Shown here one piece after another: positions 1 to 11,065 of a DNA stretch of 64,000 bases. A program made the translations under genes and the position numbers. The stretch spans positions 31,442,501-31,506,500 of the forward strand of contig CAIIXF020000012.1 in assembly GCA_903813345.2 (NCBI GenBank). Reading direction: 5' to 3'. This stretch comes from Owenia fusiformis (taxonomy: Eukaryota; Annelida; Polychaeta; Sabellida; Oweniidae). Each line of letters begins with the position of its first letter. Position 1 is the stretch's first letter. The notes beneath the pieces were generated by a model. It was not told the DNA's origin. It was given only the letters and a program-made list of their open reading frames with translations, and made no database searches.

Positions 1-2358
1 TAAATATAATCAATTGCATTTTAATTTATTATGTAAGATTTATAAAGTTCACTTTAACTTTTCTAATTTTTGATTTTGGTGGCAAAACCATTTCCCTCGG
101 AGAAGTCTGAAGACCCTGTAGCTCCCAGAGTTCTGAGTGCCAAGATTAATTATAACCAATTAGAATGCAGAATTTTAGAGATTTGGTGAAGAGAGGTCAG
201 GATCATAAAATGGAGGATAAGATTGAAAATTAAATGTGCTCTTAAATTCTCTAAAATGATGGACTAAAAGCCCAGTTAGGATATTAGTAGTTATTTTAGG
301 ATATACATTTGCATTATTTGCATTTGCAAATTAAATTAAATTGAATATTTTATGCAGCTTTGTGTGCATAAATGAGTGACGTTCATTGTCCCATGTTGAT
401 GATTGATTGGGGGGTCTATGTTAGAATTTTCTAGGAACCATTGACAAGTAGCTCTGGTACATGATATGCCTAATCCCCAAAAAGATTATAGTTTGAGGAT
501 TGACTCTAGACACATTTACTTGTCCAAATAACATTGTTGTAGAATATATACCCCCTGTCCCCTGCAGTCATTAAGCTCTAAGACATCAACTAAGTCAACA
601 TGGAGCACCAAGAAATTAAACGAACACGGAGTCTACAAAGTATGAGGTTAAATACAAATATAGTTCTTAACCATTGCATCTTGTACTGCAATATCAAATT
701 TAAACATAGTTTTGGAACACTGTTCAGCAGTATCAGCAGGCAGTCATTATAGAATTTATGATCTAATTGTACCACATCCTTTATTTTCAGGGGGTAGGGC
801 ATATTAAAAATACAAAATAGTATATCTAATAATAATATAATCATTATATTACAATGTTATATTCGATTTTGAAAAGTCATTATAGCATAAAGTGGTCCCA
901 TTATGCCACGCCCACATTTTTTGATTTTTCAAGGGTAAGGGTACTTCACGGGTATATAAGAAATACAAAAATGTATCTAATAACTATTTATTAAGCATTC
1001 TATTAATATACAATGTCACATATGGTTTAGAAAAATGTTTAAAACACAATCCTGATTTTTGTGGACATATTTTTGTAAAGCTGCAACAATACAAATCAAC
1101 TAAAAAATGCAGATTTCCTCCTTTTGTTCGCTTGCTTGTTCTCTAAGACTAAATAATATTTCTTTTTATTATTTTAGCATACAATTTACAATTATTTATT
1201 ATGTATTAGTATTATAGATTTTGAAATCAGTCTTACAGCAATTATGTTATTGATGTTATAAAATGATAATATAGCACCCCCCACTAAAATGTTACTCTAG
1301 GGGGTAAAACTACTCAAAGTCCTTCCAACGACCAAATAGAAGCAGACATCATGAATTGATACAGATAAGGTTATCTTTCAGAAAATCTATTTGAATGAAT
1401 ATATATTTTCATAGTTAATATCATTTTAGTTACTCAATTACTTTATTCGATGTAGTTATATCGTATATTAAGATACTTTGTTCATTGTTTTCTCGTTTCA
1501 CACAATATGCAAGTTATATTTAGATCAAATAACCACCGACTGAGTTAATATTCTAGTACTAGGGGGCCAAGTTATTCACCATTTTACAGAATATACGTTT
1601 TTAACATCTTGCCCGCCCCCAAGTAGCAGTTTTGAGACGACCCCCTGGGACGTTATAAATACTATTCTTTATACGTGCACAGTACACAGGGTACGACCTG
1701 AATAAGTCTCCCGCCTAGAGTGATATTATGGACTCACACTGCGACTAATTCATTTACTTCCACGCATGTTGTTAACATAATATAGACACCTAAATAAAGA
1801 TCATTATCGATGTAAGTTTATACATATATATTGATTTATCTTACCTATTCTTAAGTACATGAAAACCATCAAAGTCCAACAGTTTGTTAGCTTGTCCATA
1901 TGCATTTTCAGACTTATCCAGTATATGTTTCCCGGTTAAGCATTCAGCTTGTAGTTTGGAAATATTGAATCACAAACTCATGGGGAAATATTATATTACA
2001 AAATCATGGTTAAATCATTGTTCTAACTTCCTAATTCAATTATAGGCTAGACAAATGAAGGTTTAACATCCCAAAACTATGATAGTCGGCAAATATGAAA
2101 TTCCCTTCTTAGGTACCACCTACGACACCGACCAAAATAGAATATTATGATCAAGTATACAGTTATTTTATGGCAGTTAACTGACTCAAAAGCAACTTGA
2201 AATTACTATACTTATTATTTGAGCTCAATAACAAACTATTCCGACCAAAAATCATAAAAACGGGCCATGAAATAGCCCTAATATCATTAAACTTAGTTCA
2301 TCAAAAAAGTATGAAAATAATCAAACAGCTTCTTCTTCGGTATTGTATTGAAATAATA
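1..2358. other. AT-rich non-coding stretch
   Basis: No ORF with coding character, no splice-framed exon and no clear repeat was recognised. The stretch is AT-rich with short homopolymer runs. A distal exon or regulatory DNA cannot be excluded. Confidence 0.5.
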
Positions 2359-2577
2359 CGAGGGTTGTCCCAGAAGTAATGCACTATATGCTCTATATAG
2401 GCCAAACACTAAGTTTTGAAATGCCTGTAACTTGTTATCATTTGTGAGTAGAACCATGATACTTGGCAAATCAATGGAAGTTTTGATAAGCTTTAAAATT
2501 ATATATGACACATACCATGAAGACATTGTATTGGTATATGTCCGCCTAGGGGGGCATACTTTCGGGACACCCTGCAG
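2359..2577. mobile_element. Small mariner-like inverted-repeat element (MITE)
   Basis: The left end (after TA) reads CGAGGGTTGTCCCAGAAGTA and the reverse complement of the right end reads CTGCAGGGTGTCCCGAAAGT. They are imperfect inverted repeats of the GGGT-GTCCC-AAGTA type seen at mariner ends, with TA on both sides. About 220 bp with no coding capacity, so it would be non-autonomous. The TIR match is imperfect and the call rests mainly on terminal resemblance. Confidence 0.4.
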
Positions 2578-4050
2578 TATTCAAGGACGACAATAGAGTT
2601 TTAAAAATGCATGAAACCAAAGGAAATGCTTACAGGGGGCGTTTAATAAGTACTGATAAAAAATGCTTTTTTATGATTTTTTTATACATCTGACTAATTT
2701 TTCTAGTGCTCATTGTTGAGTATTATACTGATGTACCGTGGAAGTTTCAAAATGACAAACTTAAAATGTGAATATTGCTCCTCAGGCAATTGCTTGCGCA
2801 TAAACTTGTTACACATAAATGTCATTTTTAAATCAATATAGCATAGTGGGTGTGACCAACACATTAATCGGTCATGTCTACAGGGCCTGTACAGTACAAT
2901 TTCTCTGAAGAATTCATTCAATATTTGTTTCATTGCCAATATATTTCAATAGGTATTGCCAAGGTATTATTATCAGTGTTTATTTACCAACTGTCAAAAT
3001 AGATTCAAGAATAGAAAATTATGTATGAAAATGTTCACATTATTTTGATTTTTTTCGTGCAAACCTGAACCACCACGACGGCACCACCAGGCCAGTACCA
3101 CTTTCCTGTCAGAGGATATTATTGTTTATCCCATGGTTGCAAGGATATAGATCGAATATCACATGAAGATATATTTGATATGTGGATCAAGATATCATAT
3201 TTTAGCATAAAATTCACAAACCATCGAATATCACTTTTAAACTATCGAATATCACGTCTTAAAAAGTGATATTCGATGGTTTGAAAAGTGATATTCGATG
3301 ATTTCGAATTTTTTCAAAAAAAATTATTTTTGCATTTTTTAATTATTTTCAAAAATATTTAAAAAGATTTTCAAAATTTCAATTTTTTCAATTATATTTT
3401 CAAATTTTTTCTAAAATTATATTTTTCAACTTTTTTCGCTGATGATGATTTCCCATGGGATAAACGGACAATCCCATGTTTTTTCAAAAATATCAATTAT
3501 ATCCACTCATGGATACAAATATCTTCACTCATTCGCTGCGCTCACGCATGAAGATATCAATATCCACTCATGGATATAAATGATATTTTTTCAAAACCAT
3601 AGGATATTCCTATAAACTCTCACAGTACATCAGTACAATACTTAAAATGTACAGTAGAAAACTTAGTCAGAAATATAAAAAAATATTAGTTTCAACATTT
3701 TTATCAGTACTTATTGAACGCCATGCACTGCTCACCATCCCTTCCGAGTGATTCATTTCATGGGACTGGGTTTGTATATTTACTTAAACACAAATGAAGA
3801 AAAAAGTTTCACAGTTACATGTAGCTAGGTGCCCGATATTACAGCGCTCATATTGCACTAGTCTTGTACTAGAAACAATTATATACTTTTGGATTGAAGA
3901 ACGTCCTTTCTATAACATCTTATATCTTGATTATTGGAGCCGATTTCACTTGGTATTTTAGGTGCACACGAACTGAGCAGGTAGTGTCATTCGTAACACT
4001 TTAAATAACGTATTTCTCTTGTTAATACATCCTCCACTTACATTTATTTA
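2578..4050. other. Non-coding stretch with a nested hairpin region
   Basis: No gene seen. It contains the hairpin region at 3121-3605, annotated separately; the rest is AT-rich unique-looking DNA. Confidence 0.45.
3121..3605. repeat. Nested palindromic repeat region
   Basis: An inner palindrome at about 3221-3303 is built from copies of GATATTCGATGG in both orientations. An outer pair, TGTTTATCCCATGG near 3123 and its complement near 3453, flanks it. Further copies of a motif like CTCATGGATATAAATATC follow at 3500-3590. It looks like a decayed foldback or satellite fragment; no family name is assigned. Confidence 0.45.
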
Positions 4051-4575
4051 CACTGGTGATCCACTCGATTACGCTGGTTACCAAAACGAACCGTTTTGGT
4101 AACAAAATGTCGGAACATCCGGAAGGTACGATTTCTCTCGTTTCTTATTTTACACGTTGTAGGCAGAATTCCCACGACATTTTTTAACACAAACGTGTAT
4201 CAGTATCATAGTGTACATATTTGCGAACAAATAGTTCAGAAGACAACAGAATCGTCGATTTACTTCCTCACTTAAGTTACATAAACGGTTTGGGTTAAAA
4301 GTGCAGTTCTCAACTGTTTTTCGAAAAACCGTTTATGTAACTTAAGTGAGGAAGTAAATCGACGATTCTGTTGTCCTCTGAGCTATTTTTTGGCAAACAT
4401 GTACATTTTCTAAAACATATGATACTGATGCACGTTGTGAGAAAAAACGTCGTGGGGATTCTGCCTACAACGCGTGAAATAAGGAAAAAAGAAAAATCGT
4501 GCCTTCGACGTTCCGACATTTTGTTACCAAAACGGTTCGTTTTGGTAACCAGCGTAATCGAGTGGATCACCAGTG
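4051..4575. mobile_element. 525-bp foldback MITE with TA flanks
   Basis: Left end CACTGGTGATCCACTCGATT and right end are reverse complements, with TA immediately outside both (4049-4050 and 4576-4577). The inverted similarity runs inward almost to the centre: about 50 bp near 4242-4295 pairs with 4321-4374, so the element is nearly one large hairpin. The TTGGTAACAAAATGTCGG motif occurs in both arms. It has no transposase; TA flanks suggest mobilisation by a Tc1/mariner-type enzyme (inference). A diverged half copy lies at 46963-47165. Confidence 0.75.
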
Positions 4576-4674
4576 TATTTAGCTCATTCATAGAATATAT
4601 TCCTTGGGATGAACAATTCCATGGTAATAAATGGCTTGGATTAAATGACTTTTTGGCATTAATGGTTGAAAAAT

Positions 4675-4938
4675 GGGTGTCGAATTTTGGCAAGCAACCG
4701 AAGATACCTCAAGAAAAGCCGGAGATTACCGAAGATTGCCGAAGCATTTCTTTGCAAACGAAGTTCGCCGAGGGTACCACGAATGCGAAGAGGACGTCTC
4801 TAATTGGTCAAAAATAGGGGCTAGGTATTCTCCGTCAGATTGAATCGGCCAAATTCGGTTGTATGGATTACCTTCGGTTGTATGGCTTACCTTCGGCTGC
4901 ATGGCCCAACCTCGATTGATTGGAAAAGATGCTGTCCC
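4675..4938 (+). repeat. Dispersed repeat, copy 1 (SINE-like size)
   Basis: About 260 bp, very similar over its whole length to 36250-36503. The 3' part contains three head-to-tail units of about 19 bp of the form TTCGGTTGTATGGCTTACC. No poly-A tail, clear tRNA-type promoter boxes or target duplication were recognised, so the class is open. Short ORFs across it end at the same conserved position in both copies, but there is no other sign that they are genes. Confidence 0.65.
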
Positions 4939-5279
4939 GTTGAGAAATGGGGATTGAAACCAGCCAGTTTTCTCTCGATGACCATTGTTAAATATTATGT
5001 TTTATGGATTATGTAGATGACTTTGCGAATGTAGTTGACCCTTTGAAACGCCTTTGGACTTTGAGACTGAATTCTGTCTATCCCACATCATTTGAAATTA
5101 AACTGAATACTCTATCTTGTATGAGTACTTGTATCTACAATTCTTTTTGATGTTATATGCATTGGCTATCAATTTCTAATTTTTTTCTTCAACATGTATT
5201 ACAATTTATCCCATACTTGGACTTGTTACAGGTACATAAAGCCGGTTTGTAAAAACTTATATTTTCATCAGATACAGTA

Positions 5280-6275
5280 CAGGGTGGTCCAAAAAAAGTG
5301 AACCCCTGCAACAGGCTACATTTTTCTTAATACATGCATAAATTGGCTCATATTATCACATGTTGAAGAGAAAGGTCTATAATTTTGGTTGATGCCATAA
5401 TTAATTCTCAGTCTTAAATTTTGAAGAAATGACAAGCGTTTAACAAACATGCCTGTAAATGAGATATTGTACAAAATTTTACAAATGTTATTCACGGAAA
5501 TTGTTGAAACACATTGGATGATCTTAAACAACTTTCAGTTAGAGATACAAGTTTAAAACCCTACCATATGACAAAAGGGACACTATTAAAGCAGAAAACA
5601 CATTTCACACTTTCATTGATCATTTTGAAGCATTTTTAACTGTTCAACAGTTCAGGGGTATGTTACCTACACCAACAGTTAGAGGGGGGCCTCTTATGGA
5701 AGGAAGTTGCCCCATGTGACCAGGAATCTGATAAACCATTCATCAAATATCTTTAAAAAATCAAAAGAAAATTCAATTTTCAATGTTTTGAGTCATATAT
5801 CATTAGAACTGGTCATAGATTTATGAAGATATTGACATTTCAAGATCATACAGGGGTATGTTCATGATTTCACTGGAAAATGTTTTCGTCTGTGGAAGCT
5901 TAGCACATCTCTTTGGATCACAATAACTTTGCAACTAACAAATGTAGGATGCTAGTTTTAAGCCATAATGTGCAGGATTTAAAATTGAACAAAGTCAGAA
6001 AATATTAGTTCTTTAAACTGCAGCTTAAAAAATTCTCAAGGGAAAGGTGTTAAAGGGTTGAAGAATCGCGGATATTGAAAATCACAATTTGTCCATTTTC
6101 AGTAATGTTTGGTTAGGGCTTATAATTTCTGCAAATTTCAAGACTAAGAAAAATGTATGGTACCAACATAAATTTTAGACCTTCCTCTACAACGTGTGAA
6201 AATAAAAAAGAATTCCTGCAAGTAATAAGGGAAATATGGCCAGTTGCAGGGGTTCACTTTTTTTGGACCACCCTG
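5280..6275. mobile_element. Non-autonomous mariner-like element, about 1 kb
   Basis: Terminal inverted repeats of about 35 bp begin CAGGGTGGTCCAAAAAAAGT at both ends, with TA on each side (5278-5279 and 6276-6277). CAGGGTGG/GTCC ends with TA targets are typical of the Tc1/mariner superfamily. The interior has no transposase-like ORF, so it is a deletion derivative or a MITE. It sits inside one unit of the duplicated repeat that continues at 6278-7010. Confidence 0.7.
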
Positions 6276-6277
6276 TA

Positions 6278-7010
6278 TATCTGCCCGCTACGTCAAATTC
6301 GCCGCTCGCATATTTGTTCATAATTTGTAACGTTCGCGTAATGACTGTAAACGACAATGGAGAAAACACAGACAATCGGGATCTGTTTGATGGTTTAAAA
6401 AAGGGAATATAATATATCATATTTGCCTCGGGATAATCCCAATATCCTGAACCTCATATAGGATAATCTCTATTTATCCCATACTTGGACGTGTTACAGG
6501 TACATAAGGCAAGTTTGTAAAAACTTATATTTTTATCAGCGGGCAGATATAGCTTTACGTCCCGCTCCAAGCGGGCAGATAGTATATCTGCCCGCTACGT
6601 CATAATCGCCGCTCGCATATTTGTTCATAATTTGTAACGTTCGCGTAATGACTGTAAACGACAATGGTGAAAACACAGATAATCGGGATTTGTTTGGTGG
6701 TTTAAAAAAGGGAGAAAAAATTCGAGAAAATAAATGTGGGAATATTTGAGAGAACAGGAAAATCCACCCACGGCCAAGAAAACAAAACTGGACATGAATA
6801 TTCTCAAATTTTCCACGATTGAACAATGTGAACCAGATGACCAAGATTGGTATGGGATAAACATATTATCCTATAGTCGGTTTAGGATATCGGGATTATC
6901 CCTTGGCCATTATAATATATTTTCCCTCGGGACCTGCGGCCCTCGGACAAATATATTATATTGGCCTCGGGATAATCCCAATATCCTGAACCTCATATAG
7001 GATAATCTAT
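6278..7010. repeat. Tandemly duplicated repeat unit interrupted by the 5280-6275 insertion
   Basis: Two units can be followed. Unit 1 is 5205-5279 plus 6278-6470; unit 2 is 6471 to about 7010. Shared landmarks are TTTATCCCATACTTGGAC, ATCTGCCCGCTACGTCA, GTTCGCGTAATGACTGTAAA and CTCGGGATAATCCCAATATC. Unit 2 carries an extra segment (about 6715-6960) missing from unit 1. Both units contain the same short plus-strand ORF, at 6341 and at 6648. Confidence 0.65.
6648..6749 (+). pseudogene. Possible relic of a coding start in the duplicated repeat
   Basis: A 33-codon ORF beginning MTVNDNGENTDNRDLF is also present in the sister unit at 6341, where it stops earlier. Across the shared part the two copies differ at three synonymous sites and one amino-acid-changing site (D to G), weakly suggesting past protein constraint. 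Another frame from about 6755 has coding-like composition (LKFSTIEQCEPDDQDW). It may be a fragment of an element-encoded gene; no family was recognised. Confidence 0.25.
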
Positions 7011-7614
7011 ATGACTTCTGTATGAATGAAATGTTCCTTGGTGTTCTGGTCTTGGATTTTGATATTGGATCTTTATTAGTGGGGGAAGTGGTGCATTAGA
7101 TATTGTTTATGTTCACGTGAGATCATGATTTCGGGCTGTTTGAGGTTTGTTTTTTCTTATGACAAGGATATCATTTCCCCCTGGCTCTTGTGGCTAGATA
7201 TTTAGCTTGTGAATAACTTACTGTATGTATTTAAAATCCAGGAATTATCCATCATCTATAAAAAGCATAATCAAGGTGAAAACCAATTTAAAATTGAAAA
7301 TTCTGATAATTAATAAAGCTTCATCAAATACTTACGTTGGAGGTGATGACTAATAGCATCAAAAAGAGCTTAACACAAATAAATGAAACTGGATAGAAAC
7401 TCAACAAAGAATTCAAGTATACCTGACTGTGTTGAAAAAGATACTAAAAGAAAATTTCAATCTACAATACCATAAATGATAATGACCAGAAAATCACCAA
7501 ACATGACAAAAGAGCGAAGAAGAGTCCACAAGAATCATAAACCTTACAAAGTAAAGGGAGTATGACATTTAAGAGCTGCTCACACATGATCTTGTGAAAA
7601 ATAAAAACATATAT
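7011..7614. other. Non-coding spacer
   Basis: No gene or repeat recognised; AT-rich DNA between the duplicated repeat and the 3.45-kb inverted-repeat element. Confidence 0.45.
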
Positions 7615-10600
7615 CACGGTGCCCATGTCAAGCTGCGCGCCTACTTAGGCGCGCAGTTTGTTTCGATCACAAACTGCGTGCCTAAGAACATTGCATCATT
7701 TAAGTTGGAGTCTGTATTTTGAAACGTAATTTAAAGACATTTCGTCGCGTGAGAATAACTTTGTACTAACTGCCATTTTCAAAAAAATTGAGATAGACAT
7801 GGAATTTTACTATTTGAAACACAGGCTTTCATCTCAGATACATGCCCCATCTCAATTCCCTCTCATTAAGCTAGAATTCAGTGTGAAATTGTACCATCTC
7901 CAGACAAACAGCTTATTTCTAATTTCAAATTGTCATATCTGATCAACTGTTTCAACCAATCAACTCTCTAAGAATTGGTCATGTGACTTGCAAAACTTGG
8001 AGTTATAACAATCTTATATTAAAACGAAGTATGCCAATATGCATGTTATTGTATCTAGAATGAAATAATGTTTTGTAACACAATACCATGCCAGTTTGCA
8101 TGCCTGGCCTTTCATGTTTTAGTTTTAGAACTATTACAAGTAGATAAAAAATAAAATGATACAGTATGTGTAATCCCATGCATATTCAAATTATATGCCC
8201 TCAATTACTCTTTGTATTATGGATGCTCATTGGATTATTCATGGCCACATGATATAAAATAGAATTACTAATTTCCTTGAAAACCTAAATCCTTGCTACC
8301 AGGGAAGATGAAAAGTACAAAAAGTACCCTTTATCTTCCCTGCTACCAGGTCTTATAGGGGTTTGAATGGCCAAATGCAATAGAAATGCATATACGAAGC
8401 TGTCATCATTAAATGTTGAAAATGAAAGACTACTTATTTGTTTCTTCAAATAGAGTACATAATAATAGGTTATATATAGATATAGTAATCAAAACAAATA
8501 GTAACTGTCATATTTTGCACTACATTGCTCAAAGGCAATCACTGTCTGTATACTATTGAAATCTCTATCAAAATGATGTTTTATAGTTTGTGGAAAAAAG
8601 CTAAATCTATTTAAACTAGCTTTAACTTTTACTGACCATACACTATATCAATAAGGAGTTATCTTTATGTTAGTATAGTCCCTTAAAACACTTATTTTAT
8701 TTTCTCTTCATCTATGATTTACTTTGCGCTTTTCACTGAACATCTGGGATCTTTTTAGTTATTTTATTACTAGTATGTTTTTCAGATTTGTCCTTTCTTT
8801 TGCATTTTTGGGATCATTGTTTTTAGATCATCTACATTTTATTTTGGAAAAGTAACAAATTGGTTCAATTTCTTTACAAAGAGCCACTCTTAGTCTCCAC
8901 TTCTACAATTGCTTCAATTCCCAATTGTACTCCACAGAGTAGCAAACAACAGAAAATGAATGGATAATGATAGCTGCATCCCAATGAACAAAATGTGATT
9001 ACCTAAATCGAGGTTTCATTACTTTCATTAATCTAAAATGAATTAGAAATTATTTTCTATTTTCAAATTTCTTCCATGTGCATGTAATAAAAATTGGTTA
9101 TGTCTTAGGCCCTAAGGATCTGAAACCTGCTGGTCAAAATGGAATTACGGACCAGTTGCAATGTTATTCTCCTATACCCAGTGAAAAAATCAACTGGTCT
9201 GTGTCAAAAATAACCTGATAATGACCAGCGGACTTGCCCTTAGGGGCTACATTGTAATGTGCTGGGAGGTTTAGGCTACAGGGTTTATACCGAGGGAAAT
9301 ATGTGGGAGACCGTATTGGCATCATTGGTTTCAATGCATTGTACTTCTGCCTTAGTTTCAAAGGCAATAAATTCTTTTTGAAGGGTGTCCTGAGATTCCA
9401 AAATTAAGAAATAATTGTACTTATTTGAGAAATTGATTTTAAAGTTTTATAAATTGAATTTTCTTTATTTTATTAAATAATATTCTTTGGTTTTTGAAGA
9501 TTTTTTTTACAAAGCAAAACATTATTTTTCATTCTAGATACAATAGCATGCATATTGGCATACTTTGTTTTAATATAAGATTGTTATAACTCCAAGTTTT
9601 GCAAGTCACATGACCAATTCTTAGAGAGTTGATTGGTTGAAACAGTTGATATCAGATATGACAATTTGAAATTAGAAATAAGCTGTTATTCCGGTGGGAA
9701 ATTGTATCAACTCCATTTCCATAGTTTTAAAAAAGGATCTTGTAAATTGTTTCAAGGTATAATATTTCATATAAGATATCTCTAGGGTGAGACCAGGTGA
9801 CATACAAAAAATCAAGTTTCACATAGCAATACTTAGTAAGATACAGACCTCTAAACTTTCAAACCTTGATTTCTCAGTTCCGTAAAAATGTGAGATAGTA
9901 CAAAGTTATTCAATAATCATGCGACGATTTATCCTGCATTGTTTTCTTGTTCAATGCGCTCATTCTGTGGCGAATATACGAATCTTGCAAATACTAGCAA
10001 AAACTATGTGCAAATGAATCTAAGTTTTAAAACATAAGCAGATTAATGACATTTTCGTCACTGATTTAACGGGAATTTATACGTAAATCGATCTAGCACT
10101 TTAAACATGAATGACAAATACTTTAGACTCGTTTTATATTTAATTCCTTACACATTTATCATGTATAATTCAAAATATTTCGAGATAAAACAGATAATCA
10201 GGAGATTAAGAAGAAATAAATCACAAACTGCGCGCCTATTTTAGCCAGAAATTACAAACTGTGCGCATACACTATTAAAACTACATATATACTATCATTG
10301 GAATTTCTACAGAGGCACGTGTAGGTGCTTTTCATGTAGCTTTGGAAATTTTGCTTTATCGTCAGATTTTATGAGATTTTCATATTGAAAGTCAAAATGT
10401 ATAATAGAAGTGACAAGTTGGGAACGAAAAAAACTTTTATTTTCAGATCACCATCTTGGTGGATGGACTCTCATAGTGTTTCAATTATGGGGTTCTACTA
10501 TTAGACACATATGTGCCTTGTATGGCGCTTATGTTTTCTAATAATACAAAACAAGCTTGGATAGTCAAGCAGTTTGGAAATATTAGGCACGCAGTTTGGG

Positions 10601-11065
10601 AAATACAAGTGAATATAGGCGCGCAGTTTGACAAGAAAAATGTTTAAATCACGTTTATGGCGTATTATCGTTTTGAATACAAACTTTGCTGATTTAATCA
10701 GATGGAGTGATCCTATATATTCTAGCATACACAGACACAATGGCTGAATTAACGGCAAATGACGATAAAAATACATTAGATATAACTTTACACTGTAAAT
10801 TTTGAACACAGAAGTTACTTAAGACCCTTATATTGAGATAACTAGGTTTACGTACATCGGGAAAAACATTGAGTACTATGAGTAAATTAAGTTCATCTTC
10901 ACAGAATGGTACTATCTTTAGAACGAGACTAACCTTGTATTTTTCGTATTTTGGCTCTTTTTGGGGGTCGTGTCCTCCCCGTCTCACATTTTGAAATATG
11001 CGCGCAGTTTGTCAGAGTTTCAAACTGCGTGCCTAGTAGGCACGCCGCTTGACATGGGCATCGTG
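7615..11065. mobile_element. 3.45-kb inverted-repeat element with repeated subterminal motifs
   Basis: The left terminus CACGGTGCCCATGTCAAGC and the reverse complement of the right terminus (CACGATGCCCATGTCAAGC) differ at one base; both are followed inward by CAAACTGCGCGCC-type motifs in both orientations. The flanks read TATAT on each side, a possible but low-complexity target duplication. Eight copies of the subterminal motif lie at about 7649, 7670, 10223, 10254, 10585, 10618, 11000 and 11021. A second inverted pair of about 170 bp lies further in (7909-8076 and 9509-9687). No transposase ORF is visible, so it looks non-autonomous; the superfamily is unassigned. Confidence 0.65.
8221..8450. 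repeat. Dispersed hairpin repeat, copy 1
   Basis: Resembles 58631-58905: both contain GATGCTCATTGG, a CCTAAATCC segment, then an inverted CTGCTA-CAGGGAAGAT pair bracketing a short loop, followed by a block with AAATGAAAG and GAGTA. It lies inside the 3.45-kb element, so one is nested in the other or they share sequence. Confidence 0.45.

Noticed and set aside
4310-4817. 127- and 148-codon ORFs on opposite strands
   Set aside because: They span the foldback MITE and the adjacent dispersed repeat; length is explained by the palindrome.
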